From the NCBI GenBank assembly GCA_023144585.1, contig JAGLFI010000079.1:1-6002 (forward strand): a stretch of 6,002 nt of DNA. The letters run 5' to 3'. This document shows positions 1 to 5,663 of the stretch, one piece after another. A model generated the notes under the pieces. It did not search any database and was not told the DNA's origin. It saw only the letters and a program-made list of their open reading frames with translations. This DNA is from Desulfobacula sp. GTDB lineage: Bacteria > Desulfobacterota > Desulfobacteria > Desulfobacterales > Desulfobacteraceae. Position numbers and translations under genes: made by a program. Each line of letters begins with the position of its first letter. The stretch's first letter is position 1.

Positions 1-1
1 T

Positions 2-373
2 AAAATTGAAGATCCAAGTATTGTGAAAACTGATCTTTTGCTGTCGATAGAATACGCATATAAATCCAAAAGAAGTATTGATATCATCATAAAACAGCCT
101 GAATATACGTCGGTATGTCCAATGACAGGCTTGCCGGATAATGGTTGTATCACGATAAGTTATCGGCCTGATGAGACCATTTTAGAGCTGAAGTCGTTAA
201 AATATTATTTGTTGCAATTTAGAAATGTTGGTATGTTTTATGAACATGTGGTCAACAAGATTCTCGATGATCTGGTTCACGTTTTAAAGCCTTTAAGAAT
301 GGAAGTAACAGGTGAATTTACCCCCAGGGGAGGGGTCAATTCCATAGCAACAGCTGTCTATGAGAAAGAATAA
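2..373 (+). CDS. queF: NADPH-dependent 7-cyano-7-deazaguanine (preQ0) reductase QueF, 5'-truncated by the window edge
   Basis: QueF reduces the nitrile of preQ0 to the amine of preQ1, a cytoplasmic step of queuosine biosynthesis for tRNA wobble position 34. The frame is open from base 2. A GTG at 23 could start a 116-residue protein, but it has no good Shine-Dalgarno sequence and the codons before it look family-like, so the true start probably lies left of the window. Numbered from that GTG, the nucleophilic cysteine is Cys32 in SVCPMTGLPD, with the general acid Asp39 seven residues on. The QueF signature E(S/L)K(S/A)xK(L/Y)(Y/F/W) appears as ELKSLKYYL at 55-63. Then come FRNVGMFYEH (substrate-binding Glu74) and the TPRGG segment near the C-terminus. 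The short size and single T-fold place it in the unimodular (B. subtilis-like) class, not the long E. coli class. It ends 3 bp from the convergent dus stop codon. Confidence 0.93.
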   Translation, partial: KIEDPSIVKTDLLLSIEYAYKSKRSIDIIIKQPEYTSVCPMTGLPDNGCITISYRPDETILELKSLKYYLLQFRNVGMFYEHVVNKILDDLVHVLKPLRMEVTGEFTPRGGVNSIATAVYEKE

Positions 374-376
374 AAG

Positions 377-1342
377 TTAAACAAGAGCTGTTTCAAATTC
401 TTTAATGAGTGTCAGTATATGATTCTCCGAGCTGATACAGGATAGGTTTCTTCTGAATGCAGAACATCCCGGCATTCCTTTTATAAACCATGAGAGCCTG
501 CCTCTAAGCATTTTACAGGCAGGTTTTTCTCCAAAATAAGTCACATACATCCGGGTCAACCGTTCCATTGTTCTGAAAATTTCGTAATTTGAAGATCTTT
601 TATAAGATCCGCTCGCAAGAAAATCATCGATCTGGGCAAGGATAAACGGATTTTTCATGGCAGCGCGGCCAACCATGACCGCATCACATCCAGTATCTGT
701 GATCATCTTTTGGGCATCTTCAACCGTGTTAATATCACCATTGCCGATAACAGGAATAGAGAGCTGCTGTTTGAGCTTTGCAATTAAGTCCCAGTTTGCC
801 GTGCCTTTAAATCCCTGACTTGCGGTTCTGGGATGCATAGCTATGGCATTAACTCCTGCATCCTGAGCGATTTGTGCAATTTTAAATGCCTGCTGTCCCG
901 AATGATCCCAGCCAGACCTGATTTTTATGGTCAACGGCAGGTCGATCGCCTTTCGGACGGCGGTTAAGATTGTTTTACTCAGTTCGGGTTCTTGCATCAA
1001 TGCAACTCCGGCCCCCTGTTTTACGACCTTTTTTACGCTGCAGCCAAAATTAATATCGATAATGCCGGCAACATTCAGATCCTGTACAAAGCTTGCACCT
1101 TTTGCCATGGAATCAGGGTCAGAACCGAACAATTGAACCGACAGAGGCTGTTCGATTTTTTTTGAGGATAAGAGATTTAAGGTTTTTTCAGAGTTATAAA
1201 AAATCCCCTTGGCACTGACCATTTCAGAACAGACAACACCACAGCCGCATTCTTTTACAAGAAGCCGGAACGGCAGATTCGTTATCCCTGCAAGTGGGGC
1301 TAAAAAGGTTCTTCCGTTTATAGATAGGTCTTTAATTTTCAT
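377..1342 (-). CDS. dus: tRNA-dihydrouridine synthase, DusB/NifR3 type
   Basis: Flavoenzyme (FMN, NADPH) that reduces specific uridines in the tRNA D-loop to dihydrouridine in the cytoplasm. The 321 residues are normal for the family: a TIM barrel to about residue 240, then the C-terminal helical tRNA-binding domain. Visible motifs in order are LAPLAGITNLPFR at 14-26, EM at 40-41, Q70LFGSDP, DINFGC at 96-101 with catalytic Cys101, KQGAG at 108-112, K140IRSGWD, MHPRT at 169-173 (FMN-site His170 and Arg172), GFKGTANW at 177-184, and the FMN phosphate loops GNGDI (200-204) and GRAAM (225-229). The usual proline after the catalytic cysteine is Ser102 here. The start codon overlaps the stop of the upstream DUF1848 gene as ATGA, with no Shine-Dalgarno sequence in front, so translation is probably coupled. 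It is the last gene of a three-gene minus-strand operon. DusB is the closest subtype by motif, but assignment among Dus subfamilies is not certain. Confidence 0.93.
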   Translation of the reverse strand: MKIKDLSINGRTFLAPLAGITNLPFRLLVKECGCGVVCSEMVSAKGIFYNSEKTLNLLSSKKIEQPLSVQLFGSDPDSMAKGASFVQDLNVAGIIDINFGCSVKKVVKQGAGVALMQEPELSKTILTAVRKAIDLPLTIKIRSGWDHSGQQAFKIAQIAQDAGVNAIAMHPRTASQGFKGTANWDLIAKLKQQLSIPVIGNGDINTVEDAQKMITDTGCDAVMVGRAAMKNPFILAQIDDFLASGSYKRSSNYEIFRTMERLTRMYVTYFGEKPACKMLRGRLSWFIKGMPGCSAFRRNLSCISSENHILTLIKEFETALV

Positions 1343-2268
1343 TGAATGTTCGTTTTTTGTATAAAGGTATCAATCTGGGGGTTTGCATAGCAAAAAAGGC
1401 AGTTATGAAAACAGGGGTGTGCATCATATGATCCGATATCAATAGATTTTGTGCACTTGCACCCTTGTTTTGAGCGTTGGCCGTAATCTCTTTTGATTTC
1501 AGGATGACCCCTGAAGAGTGTTTTTAACAAATTGCCGTCAATACATGAATTTTGCTGAACCATTGTATCGGCATCAAGATTGGAAAACAATTCTTTTTCG
1601 CAACATAAATAAAGCGTTATGCCTGCTGTTGCTAAATGCTTTTCCATTCGATGAATTACCTGCTTTTTTTTGTCCATGGAGGGGTCAATAAAAAAAACAG
1701 CCTGATGATTTTTTGGAGATAAAAATTTAAGTCTTCTTTGGATCTTGGTATAGTTATCGAAAAAGCTTGTGACACATTTTTTAATGCCAAGATTTGATAC
1801 TGTTTGGGCTATCATGGCAAAGTCTGAAAGATTGTTTTTTCCCGGGCCTTTGTTTCTACTCTGATAGAAACAGATAGGGTCAAACCGCCAGGATATTTTT
1901 TCAGGTCCAAAGATAGAAGACAGTTTGTCTAATTGTTCAAGTCTTTTTTTTAAGGAAGGCAGATTAGGCTCAAGTAAAGCTGATTCAGAGTTTATTGTGA
2001 AATTGAAATATATGTTAAATCCCGGTTGATTCAGTTTTTCGCCTGCTCTTGCCTTGATAAATGCATCATAGTTTTTTGACCAGAATACAATTGAATGAAT
2101 TGAATCTCCAGACACACCAGATACGTTAACTTTTTTAATGGTTTTGTTGTAGGGGTTTTTAATGTTGAAAAATCCTAAGTTGATATGGTCCATGAACCAG
2201 TCCATGTAAAAGGCAGGAATATCTGTTCTCCTTGATGCAGATAAGATTTTATCCGGATTCCGGTTCAT
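1339..2268 (-). CDS. DUF1848 family protein with C-terminal radical-SAM-like cysteine cluster
   Basis: 309 residues that match the pattern of the uncharacterised DUF1848 family. The N-terminus carries LSASRRTDIPAFY (9-21), followed by an NPYN motif (38-41), IVFWSKN (60-66), and a mid-protein WRFDPI (127-132). The C-terminus has CKC (Cys270, Cys272), an SxDIGSYD stretch, and then CFHNCLFCYAN, giving Cys286-X3-Cys290-X2-Cys293. That CX3CX2C spacing is the one radical SAM enzymes use to hold a [4Fe-4S] cluster, but here it sits at the C-terminal end instead of the N-terminal end. The family is known to be noted for this likeness; its reaction is unknown to me. No signal peptide or membrane segment is visible, so it is probably cytoplasmic. 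Its start lies inside the end of the upstream small gene (20 nt overlap), with only a weak AAGA-type ribosome site, and its end overlaps dus by 4 nt. Function unassigned. Confidence 0.88.
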   Translation of the reverse strand: MNRNPDKILSASRRTDIPAFYMDWFMDHINLGFFNIKNPYNKTIKKVNVSGVSGDSIHSIVFWSKNYDAFIKARAGEKLNQPGFNIYFNFTINSESALLEPNLPSLKKRLEQLDKLSSIFGPEKISWRFDPICFYQSRNKGPGKNNLSDFAMIAQTVSNLGIKKCVTSFFDNYTKIQRRLKFLSPKNHQAVFFIDPSMDKKKQVIHRMEKHLATAGITLYLCCEKELFSNLDADTMVQQNSCIDGNLLKTLFRGHPEIKRDYGQRSKQGCKCTKSIDIGSYDAHPCFHNCLFCYANPQIDTFIQKTNIQ

Positions 2269-2620
2269 GATTCTTTTTTAAATCGGCAAAAGAGATTATA
2301 TTTTCCGGAGTTTTTTTGTCTGGTTCTCTTTTTCCGGGTTTCTTTTTGTCTGGAGGACTTGCAGGCTTGGAAAATAGCAGCTCCTCTATGGGACTTTCAA
2401 CCGTTTTAATCTTCATCTTTTTACCATTCATATGAAACTCATGGCCATTAATATAGTCATCTTTTAATAGCCATGTAACAACCTGTAAAGGAATTTTAAG
2501 CATTAACAATTTGATATGATACCAATCCTTTTTAGCATCCGGCAGGATACTTTCAACCCTTGCAAAAGATACGGGCGCATCTTCAAGATATATTAAGACT
2601 ACATCGTTAACTATGGCCAT
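2249..2620 (-). CDS. conserved-looking small protein of unknown function, first gene of the dus operon
   Basis: I do not recognise a named family with certainty. The 123-residue protein has two parts. Residues 1-80 form a compact hydrophobic/charged domain (MAIVNDVVLIYLEDAP, then a DWYHIKLLMLKIPLQVVTWLL segment and a NGHEFHMNGKKMKIK strand-like stretch) that looks like a small beta-rich fold with a buried core. Residues 84-110 are a Lys/Pro/Glu-rich linker (PPDKKKPGKREPDKK), followed by a short tail. No cysteines, signal peptide or membrane helix are evident. The ATG is preceded by a strong GAGGGGG ribosome-binding site, and the gene opens the minus-strand operon, overlapping the DUF1848 start by 20 nt. 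That tight coupling, plus coding-like composition through the first 80 codons, argues for a real gene. A role alongside DUF1848 or Dus is inference only. Confidence 0.8.
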   Translation of the reverse strand: MAIVNDVVLIYLEDAPVSFARVESILPDAKKDWYHIKLLMLKIPLQVVTWLLKDDYINGHEFHMNGKKMKIKTVESPIEELLFSKPASPPDKKKPGKREPDKKTPENIISFADLKKNHEPESG

Positions 2621-2622
2621 AA

Positions 2623-2629
2623 CCCCCTC
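2623..2629 (-). promoter_or_regulatory. ribosome-binding site of the 123-aa gene
   Basis: Read on the minus strand, GAGGGGG stands just before the ATG ending at 2620; its GAGG core is about 5 nt from the start. It is the only strong Shine-Dalgarno sequence in the three-gene operon, so ribosome loading probably occurs here and the downstream overlapping genes depend partly on coupling. Confidence 0.7.
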
Positions 2630-2660
2630 ATCAGATTTGGTCTTTCCAGGTTAATTTTTC

Positions 2661-2687
2661 TTGTTAATTGGCTTCATATAACATAAT
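2661..2687 (+). promoter_or_regulatory. candidate promoter for the MFS transporter gene in the divergent intergenic region
   Basis: TTGTTA at 2661-2666 (4 of 6 to the -35 consensus) and CATAAT at 2682-2687 (5 of 6 to the -10 consensus) are separated by 15 bp, shorter than the ideal 17. Transcription would begin near 2694 and leave a roughly 25-nt leader before the ATG at 2719. The opposite strand of this AT-rich stretch must also drive the minus-strand operon, but I could not pick a convincing -35/-10 pair there. No operator-like symmetry stands out. Confidence 0.3.
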
Positions 2688-2718
2688 CTTTTTATTACGA
2701 AAAGAATGGAATAAATTT

Positions 2719-4128
2719 ATGATGCCTGTTTATGAAAAAAAATGGAAAATTTTTTTCCTTGTTGCAACTTCAATTTTTATGTCAACCTTGGATTCCAGTA
2801 TTGTAAATGTTGCCCTGCCTTATATGATGCAGGATTTACAGACAGATATGCAATCCATTCAGTGGGTGGTGTTAATTTATCTTGTAACGGTTTCCTCTTT
2901 GCTTTTAACTTTTGGCCGGCTTTCGGATATTAAAGGCAGGAAACCTGTCTATGTCCTGGGGTTTACCATATTTGTGCTCGGTTCTCTATTATGCGGTATG
3001 GCCCGGACACCTCAATTTTTAATTATTTCCAGATCTGTACAGGGGTGTGGGGCCTCTATGCTGATGGCATGTTCACCCGCCCTGATTGTAGATGTCTTCC
3101 CGGTTAAGGAGCGGGGCAAAGCCCTTGGTTATATCGGGGCGGTGGTTGCTGCAGGGCTTACGACCGGGCCTGTTGTTGGTGGAATTCTTCTTGAATATTT
3201 CTCCTGGCGGTTCATTTTTTATATTAATATTCCCATTGGGATTGCTGCTGCCATTGGCGGTTACTTTGTTTTAAAAGGTATTCCAACAGCACGGGGAAGC
3301 CATGAGCCCATGGATAAAACAGGCAGTATTTTATTGATCATTATTTTATCCAGTCTGATTGTTTTTTTGACACAATTTTCCAAGTGGGGGATGGCTTCGA
3401 TTCCCTCCCTCTCCTTTGCCCTTCTTTGTATTTTAGCAAGTATTGGTTTTGTACTGAACGAGGCAAAATCAGACTATCCATTGTTTGATCTTGCGCTTTT
3501 AAAAATAAAATTATTTGTATTGCCAGTGATTTCTTCGACTGTTTTATTTGCGGCTCTTTTTGTTATTGTCTTTATGCTGCCGTTTTACCTGACATATCCC
3601 TGCGGTTTTGGTGCATCAAAAACAGGTTTGATCATGATTGTTCTTTTTTTGTTCCTTTTAGTTGTCAGTCCCGTGTCAGGGATATTGTATGATAAGCTCG
3701 GGTCAAGACGTTTATGTATGGCAGGTATGAGTATTTTGACAGTGTCTTTGGTTTCGTTGATGACGATTCATCCCTCCATGGGTGTTTTGTCAATTTTGTG
3801 GCGGATTGCCCTTGCCGGGATTGGAACAGCCCTTTATGTATCGCCTAATAATACTGCCATAATGAGTTGTGTGCCATTGCCAAGACGCGGAATAGCCTCC
3901 GGGGCTGTGGCTACAGCCAGGAACATTGGGATGGTGATCGGCGTGGCATTGGCCGGATTGATTTTTACAAGTTCGTTTTCAAATCTTACCAATGGGGCAA
4001 GTCTTGAGAATTATCTGGCAGCAATGGAACCTTTTTTTATGATCAGTTTTAGGCGAACAATGGCTATGGGGGTTATTCTTTCAGTTTTTGGAATATTTGT
4101 AACCTTTGCCAGGGGCAAAGAAAGATGA
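2719..4128 (+). CDS. MFS drug/H+ antiporter, DHA2 family (EmrB/QacA-like, 14 TM)
   Basis: Inner-membrane proton-driven exporter of the 14-helix DHA2 group; 469 residues is typical. Numbered from the ATG at 2719: helix 1 carries the family motif LDSSIVNVALP (24-34, Asp25); the TM2-3 loop holds MFS motif A, GRLSDIKGRK (66-75); TM4 has motif B, RSVQGCGAS (105-113); TM5 has the antiporter motif C, GLTTGPVVGG (146-155). A second motif-A-like LYDKLGSRR lies in the C-terminal half. Hydrophobic segments continue to the end. The frame stays open to a TTG at 2668, but that start would place a polar 17-residue extension before helix 1, lacks a ribosome site and sits in the likely promoter; ATG 2719 (or 2722) has a weak GGA at about 8 nt. 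Substrate is unknown; toxic organic compounds are the family norm. It is probably cotranscribed with the hydrolase 32 bp downstream. Confidence 0.92.
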   Translation: MMPVYEKKWKIFFLVATSIFMSTLDSSIVNVALPYMMQDLQTDMQSIQWVVLIYLVTVSSLLLTFGRLSDIKGRKPVYVLGFTIFVLGSLLCGMARTPQFLIISRSVQGCGASMLMACSPALIVDVFPVKERGKALGYIGAVVAAGLTTGPVVGGILLEYFSWRFIFYINIPIGIAAAIGGYFVLKGIPTARGSHEPMDKTGSILLIIILSSLIVFLTQFSKWGMASIPSLSFALLCILASIGFVLNEAKSDYPLFDLALLKIKLFVLPVISSTVLFAALFVIVFMLPFYLTYPCGFGASKTGLIMIVLFLFLLVVSPVSGILYDKLGSRRLCMAGMSILTVSLVSLMTIHPSMGVLSILWRIALAGIGTALYVSPNNTAIMSCVPLPRRGIASGAVATARNIGMVIGVALAGLIFTSSFSNLTNGASLENYLAAMEPFFMISFRRTMAMGVILSVFGIFVTFARGKER

Positions 4129-4146
4129 ATTTAAAATAATTTTGCC
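4104..4146 (+). other. hairpin and alternative pairing at the transporter/hydrolase junction
   Basis: CTTTGCC (4104-4110) and GGCAAAG (4114-4120) are perfect 7-bp complementary arms around a 3-nt loop, overlapping the last codons of the transporter gene. A second copy of the left-arm core, TTTGCC, occurs at 4141-4146, directly before the hydrolase ribosome site, and could pair with the same GGCAAA, so two structures exclude each other. No T-run follows the hairpin, so it is not a standard intrinsic terminator. It may affect mRNA stability or coupling, or be chance. Confidence 0.35.
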
Positions 4147-4148
4147 AA

Positions 4149-4156
4149 GAGGAGGG
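4149..4156 (+). promoter_or_regulatory. strong ribosome-binding site of the hydrolase gene
   Basis: GAGGAGGG, with its GGAGG core at 4151-4155, lies 5 nt before the ATG at 4161. It fixes the hydrolase start and is the closest match to the anti-Shine-Dalgarno consensus in the window, suggesting efficient independent translation of the second gene of the pair. Confidence 0.8.
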
Positions 4157-4160
4157 TTGT

Positions 4161-4952
4161 ATGGAACAATTGAATACGAAAAATTTTTCAGTTTTGGATC
4201 AACCTCAGGTTGTAAGATATCTGTTCCATCCAAGACTTGAAGATGGCTTAAGACAGACAAAAAACAACCGGGATGATATAATGATACCGGTTGATAAAAG
4301 TATTCAGGTGGGAGCATCATTTCATCTTGCAAAGAAGGATGCACCCGTGATTCTTTTTTTTCATGGCAATGGGGAAATTGTTTCCGATTATGACGATTTT
4401 GGATGTCTGTATAATGATATAGACATTAATTTTTCTGTCGTGAATTACCGGGGATATGGTAGATCAACAGGCAGTCCGTCTGTCACATCAATGATGAAGG
4501 ACTGCCTCAAGGTTTTCGATTTTGTAATAGAGTATATGTCAAATATGAAATTGACCGGTCCCCTGTGTGTTATGGGAAGATCTTTGGGAAGTGCCTGTGC
4601 CATTGAGCTTTGTGCTGCAAGGGCAGATGATTTTAAATGTCTGATGATTGAAAGCGGATTTGCATGGATTGCACCATTACTGCTGAAGCTTGGTATTAAT
4701 CCGCAGACCATCGGCTTTAAGGAAGAACAGGGTTTTGAAAATATCGATAAAATAAAGACATTTTCAAAACCCTGCCTGGTGATTCATGCTCAATTTGATC
4801 ACATTATCCCCTTCTCCGAGGGTCAGGCCCTTTTTGATGCATGTGGTTCAAAGGATAAAACACTTTTGGAGATCAAGGGGGCAAATCATAATGATATTTT
4901 TATGAGAGGAAGGGGCCCATACCTGAAACATATTAAAAGGATCTGCCTTTAG
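4161..4952 (+). CDS. alpha/beta hydrolase (serine hydrolase, BEM46/ABHD13-like)
   Basis: 263-residue alpha/beta-hydrolase fold protein, likely a cytoplasmic esterase, thioesterase or peptidase-like hydrolase. The oxyanion-hole motif FFHGNGE is at 66-72, the NYRGYGRSTGSP strand-loop at 95-106, and the nucleophile elbow GRSLGS at 139-144 with Ser141. Asp213 (HAQFDHIIPF) and His243 (GANHND) complete a plausible catalytic triad. HGNxE followed by NYRGYGxSxGxP is the pattern of the BEM46/ABHD13/ABHD17 group. The cap between core strands is short, and there is no signal peptide or membrane anchor. A strong ribosome site sets the start. The gene follows the DHA2 exporter by 32 bp on the same strand, so the two are probably an operon in which the hydrolase could modify a compound that the exporter removes; this is inference. 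The stop is 6 bp from the convergent usp stop. Substrate cannot be told from sequence. Confidence 0.9.
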   Translation: MEQLNTKNFSVLDQPQVVRYLFHPRLEDGLRQTKNNRDDIMIPVDKSIQVGASFHLAKKDAPVILFFHGNGEIVSDYDDFGCLYNDIDINFSVVNYRGYGRSTGSPSVTSMMKDCLKVFDFVIEYMSNMKLTGPLCVMGRSLGSACAIELCAARADDFKCLMIESGFAWIAPLLLKLGINPQTIGFKEEQGFENIDKIKTFSKPCLVIHAQFDHIIPFSEGQALFDACGSKDKTLLEIKGANHNDIFMRGRGPYLKHIKRICL

Positions 4953-4958
4953 CATTAC

Positions 4959-5486
4959 CTATTTTTCCGCAAAGGGAACGATAAAAACTGGGACATCGGA
5001 TCGTTTCAACACCTTTCTGATCACATTGTCTCCAATGGCTTCTGCCAGGAGTCCCTGTTGTTTGCATCCCATGACGATCAAATTGCATTCTTCCTCTTTA
5101 ACCGTGGATGTGATTTCATCGGCAATGGAACGACCTTCAGCCGCCAGAATTTTTGAAATCAGGGAATTATTTTCAGATGTGTCTTTGTTTTGTTCGGGTT
5201 CTTCAAAAAAGCCGGCAATGGCATGACGAATTTTCAGGGCATCAACATTTTTTCCTATCAGGATATTTCTTGCCCCGTTTTGATGCTCGGATTTTAAGTT
5301 TTTATATAATTCTTCACCAAATGCCATGCGAATTCGTTTTTCAGAATGTGGGCTTTCTTCCATTACATGAAGGACGATGATATTTGCATTCTGACAGATG
5401 GCTAAAGTTGCTGCATGCTCAAAAACCTGACTCATATTGACAGAAAGATCAGAAGCAAAAAGGATACTTTTTGTTGGTTGAACCAT
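4959..5486 (-). CDS. universal stress protein, UspA family
   Basis: Single Usp domain, 175 residues, slightly longer than the usual 140-150. The N-terminus SILFASDLS (7-15) gives strand 1 and the nucleotide-site Asp13; NIIVLHVMEE (34-43) is strand 2. The end LIVMGCKQQG...GDNV...SDVPVFIVP (136-171) is the typical last alpha/beta unit. The ATP-loop consensus G-x2-G-x9-G-(S/T) is not met: Gly140 is followed by Cys-Lys-Gln, and the later glycine is in Gly152-Asp153, so ATP binding is doubtful. The extra length comes from an acidic, polar insert at about 94-107 (EEPEQNKDTSENNS). Usp proteins of this kind are cytoplasmic dimers induced by growth arrest or stress; the exact role is unknown. AGGG at about 9 nt before the ATG serves as ribosome site. 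It is convergent with the hydrolase gene, and no clear terminator lies between them. Confidence 0.9.
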   Translation of the reverse strand: MVQPTKSILFASDLSVNMSQVFEHAATLAICQNANIIVLHVMEESPHSEKRIRMAFGEELYKNLKSEHQNGARNILIGKNVDALKIRHAIAGFFEEPEQNKDTSENNSLISKILAAEGRSIADEITSTVKEEECNLIVMGCKQQGLLAEAIGDNVIRKVLKRSDVPVFIVPFAEK

Positions 5487-5663
5487 TTTTTATTACCCTA
5501 TTGTTTTTATTTAAAGAACATTTATGCCATCGTTCTATTCCAAAAGCTAATTGAAAAATCAACATCTCTAAATCTGATTCATATGTTAAATCAAAATTAT
5601 CAATATGCAAGGGATGATTTTAGCCCTTTGTATAAAAATATGAAAAAAAACAGGCAGATAAGA
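5487..5663. other. AT-rich intergenic region between the HU/IHF-like gene and usp
   Basis: 177 bp without a convincing gene. It must hold the end of the HU/IHF transcript and probably the usp promoter (both minus strand), but no clear -35/-10 pair was found. Eight consecutive T's on the minus strand (5643-5650) follow the HU/IHF stop codon by about 13 nt, without a hairpin in front. AAGGG (5609-5613) and CCCTT (5624-5628) form a 5-bp inverted repeat with a 10-nt loop and no T-run after it. Confidence 0.5.

Noticed and set aside
927..1136. 69-aa plus-strand open frame inside dus
   Set aside because: It is antisense to the conserved catalytic region of dus, whose motifs fully explain the sequence.
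2668..2718. TTG start at 2668 giving a 486-aa transporter
   Set aside because: There is no ribosome site at proper distance, the added 17 residues are not part of helix 1, and the region holds the likely promoter; ATG at 2719/2722 fits DHA2 proteins better.
4081..4344. 87-aa minus-strand open frame opposite the transporter/hydrolase junction
   Set aside because: It overlaps two well-supported genes and the protein shows no recognisable pattern.
4936..4975. Possible bidirectional terminator between the hydrolase and usp (AAAGG-atctg-CCTTT, and CCTTT pairing with AAAGG at 4971-4975)
   Set aside because: The stems are only 5 bp with low GC, and no T-run follows directly on either strand.
5521..5545. 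Sigma-54 promoter for usp (TGGCAT on the minus strand)
   Set aside because: The -12 GC dinucleotide at the fixed distance is missing (TC instead).
5556..5606. Three ATCAA elements in the intergenic region as IHF-binding sites
   Set aside because: None is followed by TTR at the required 4-nt distance, and ATCAA is common by chance in AT-rich DNA.
5643..5650. Run of eight T's on the minus strand after the HU/IHF gene as an intrinsic terminator
   Set aside because: No stable hairpin stands immediately before the T-run; the only GC-rich pairing (GGGC/GCCC) is inside the coding sequence and too far away.
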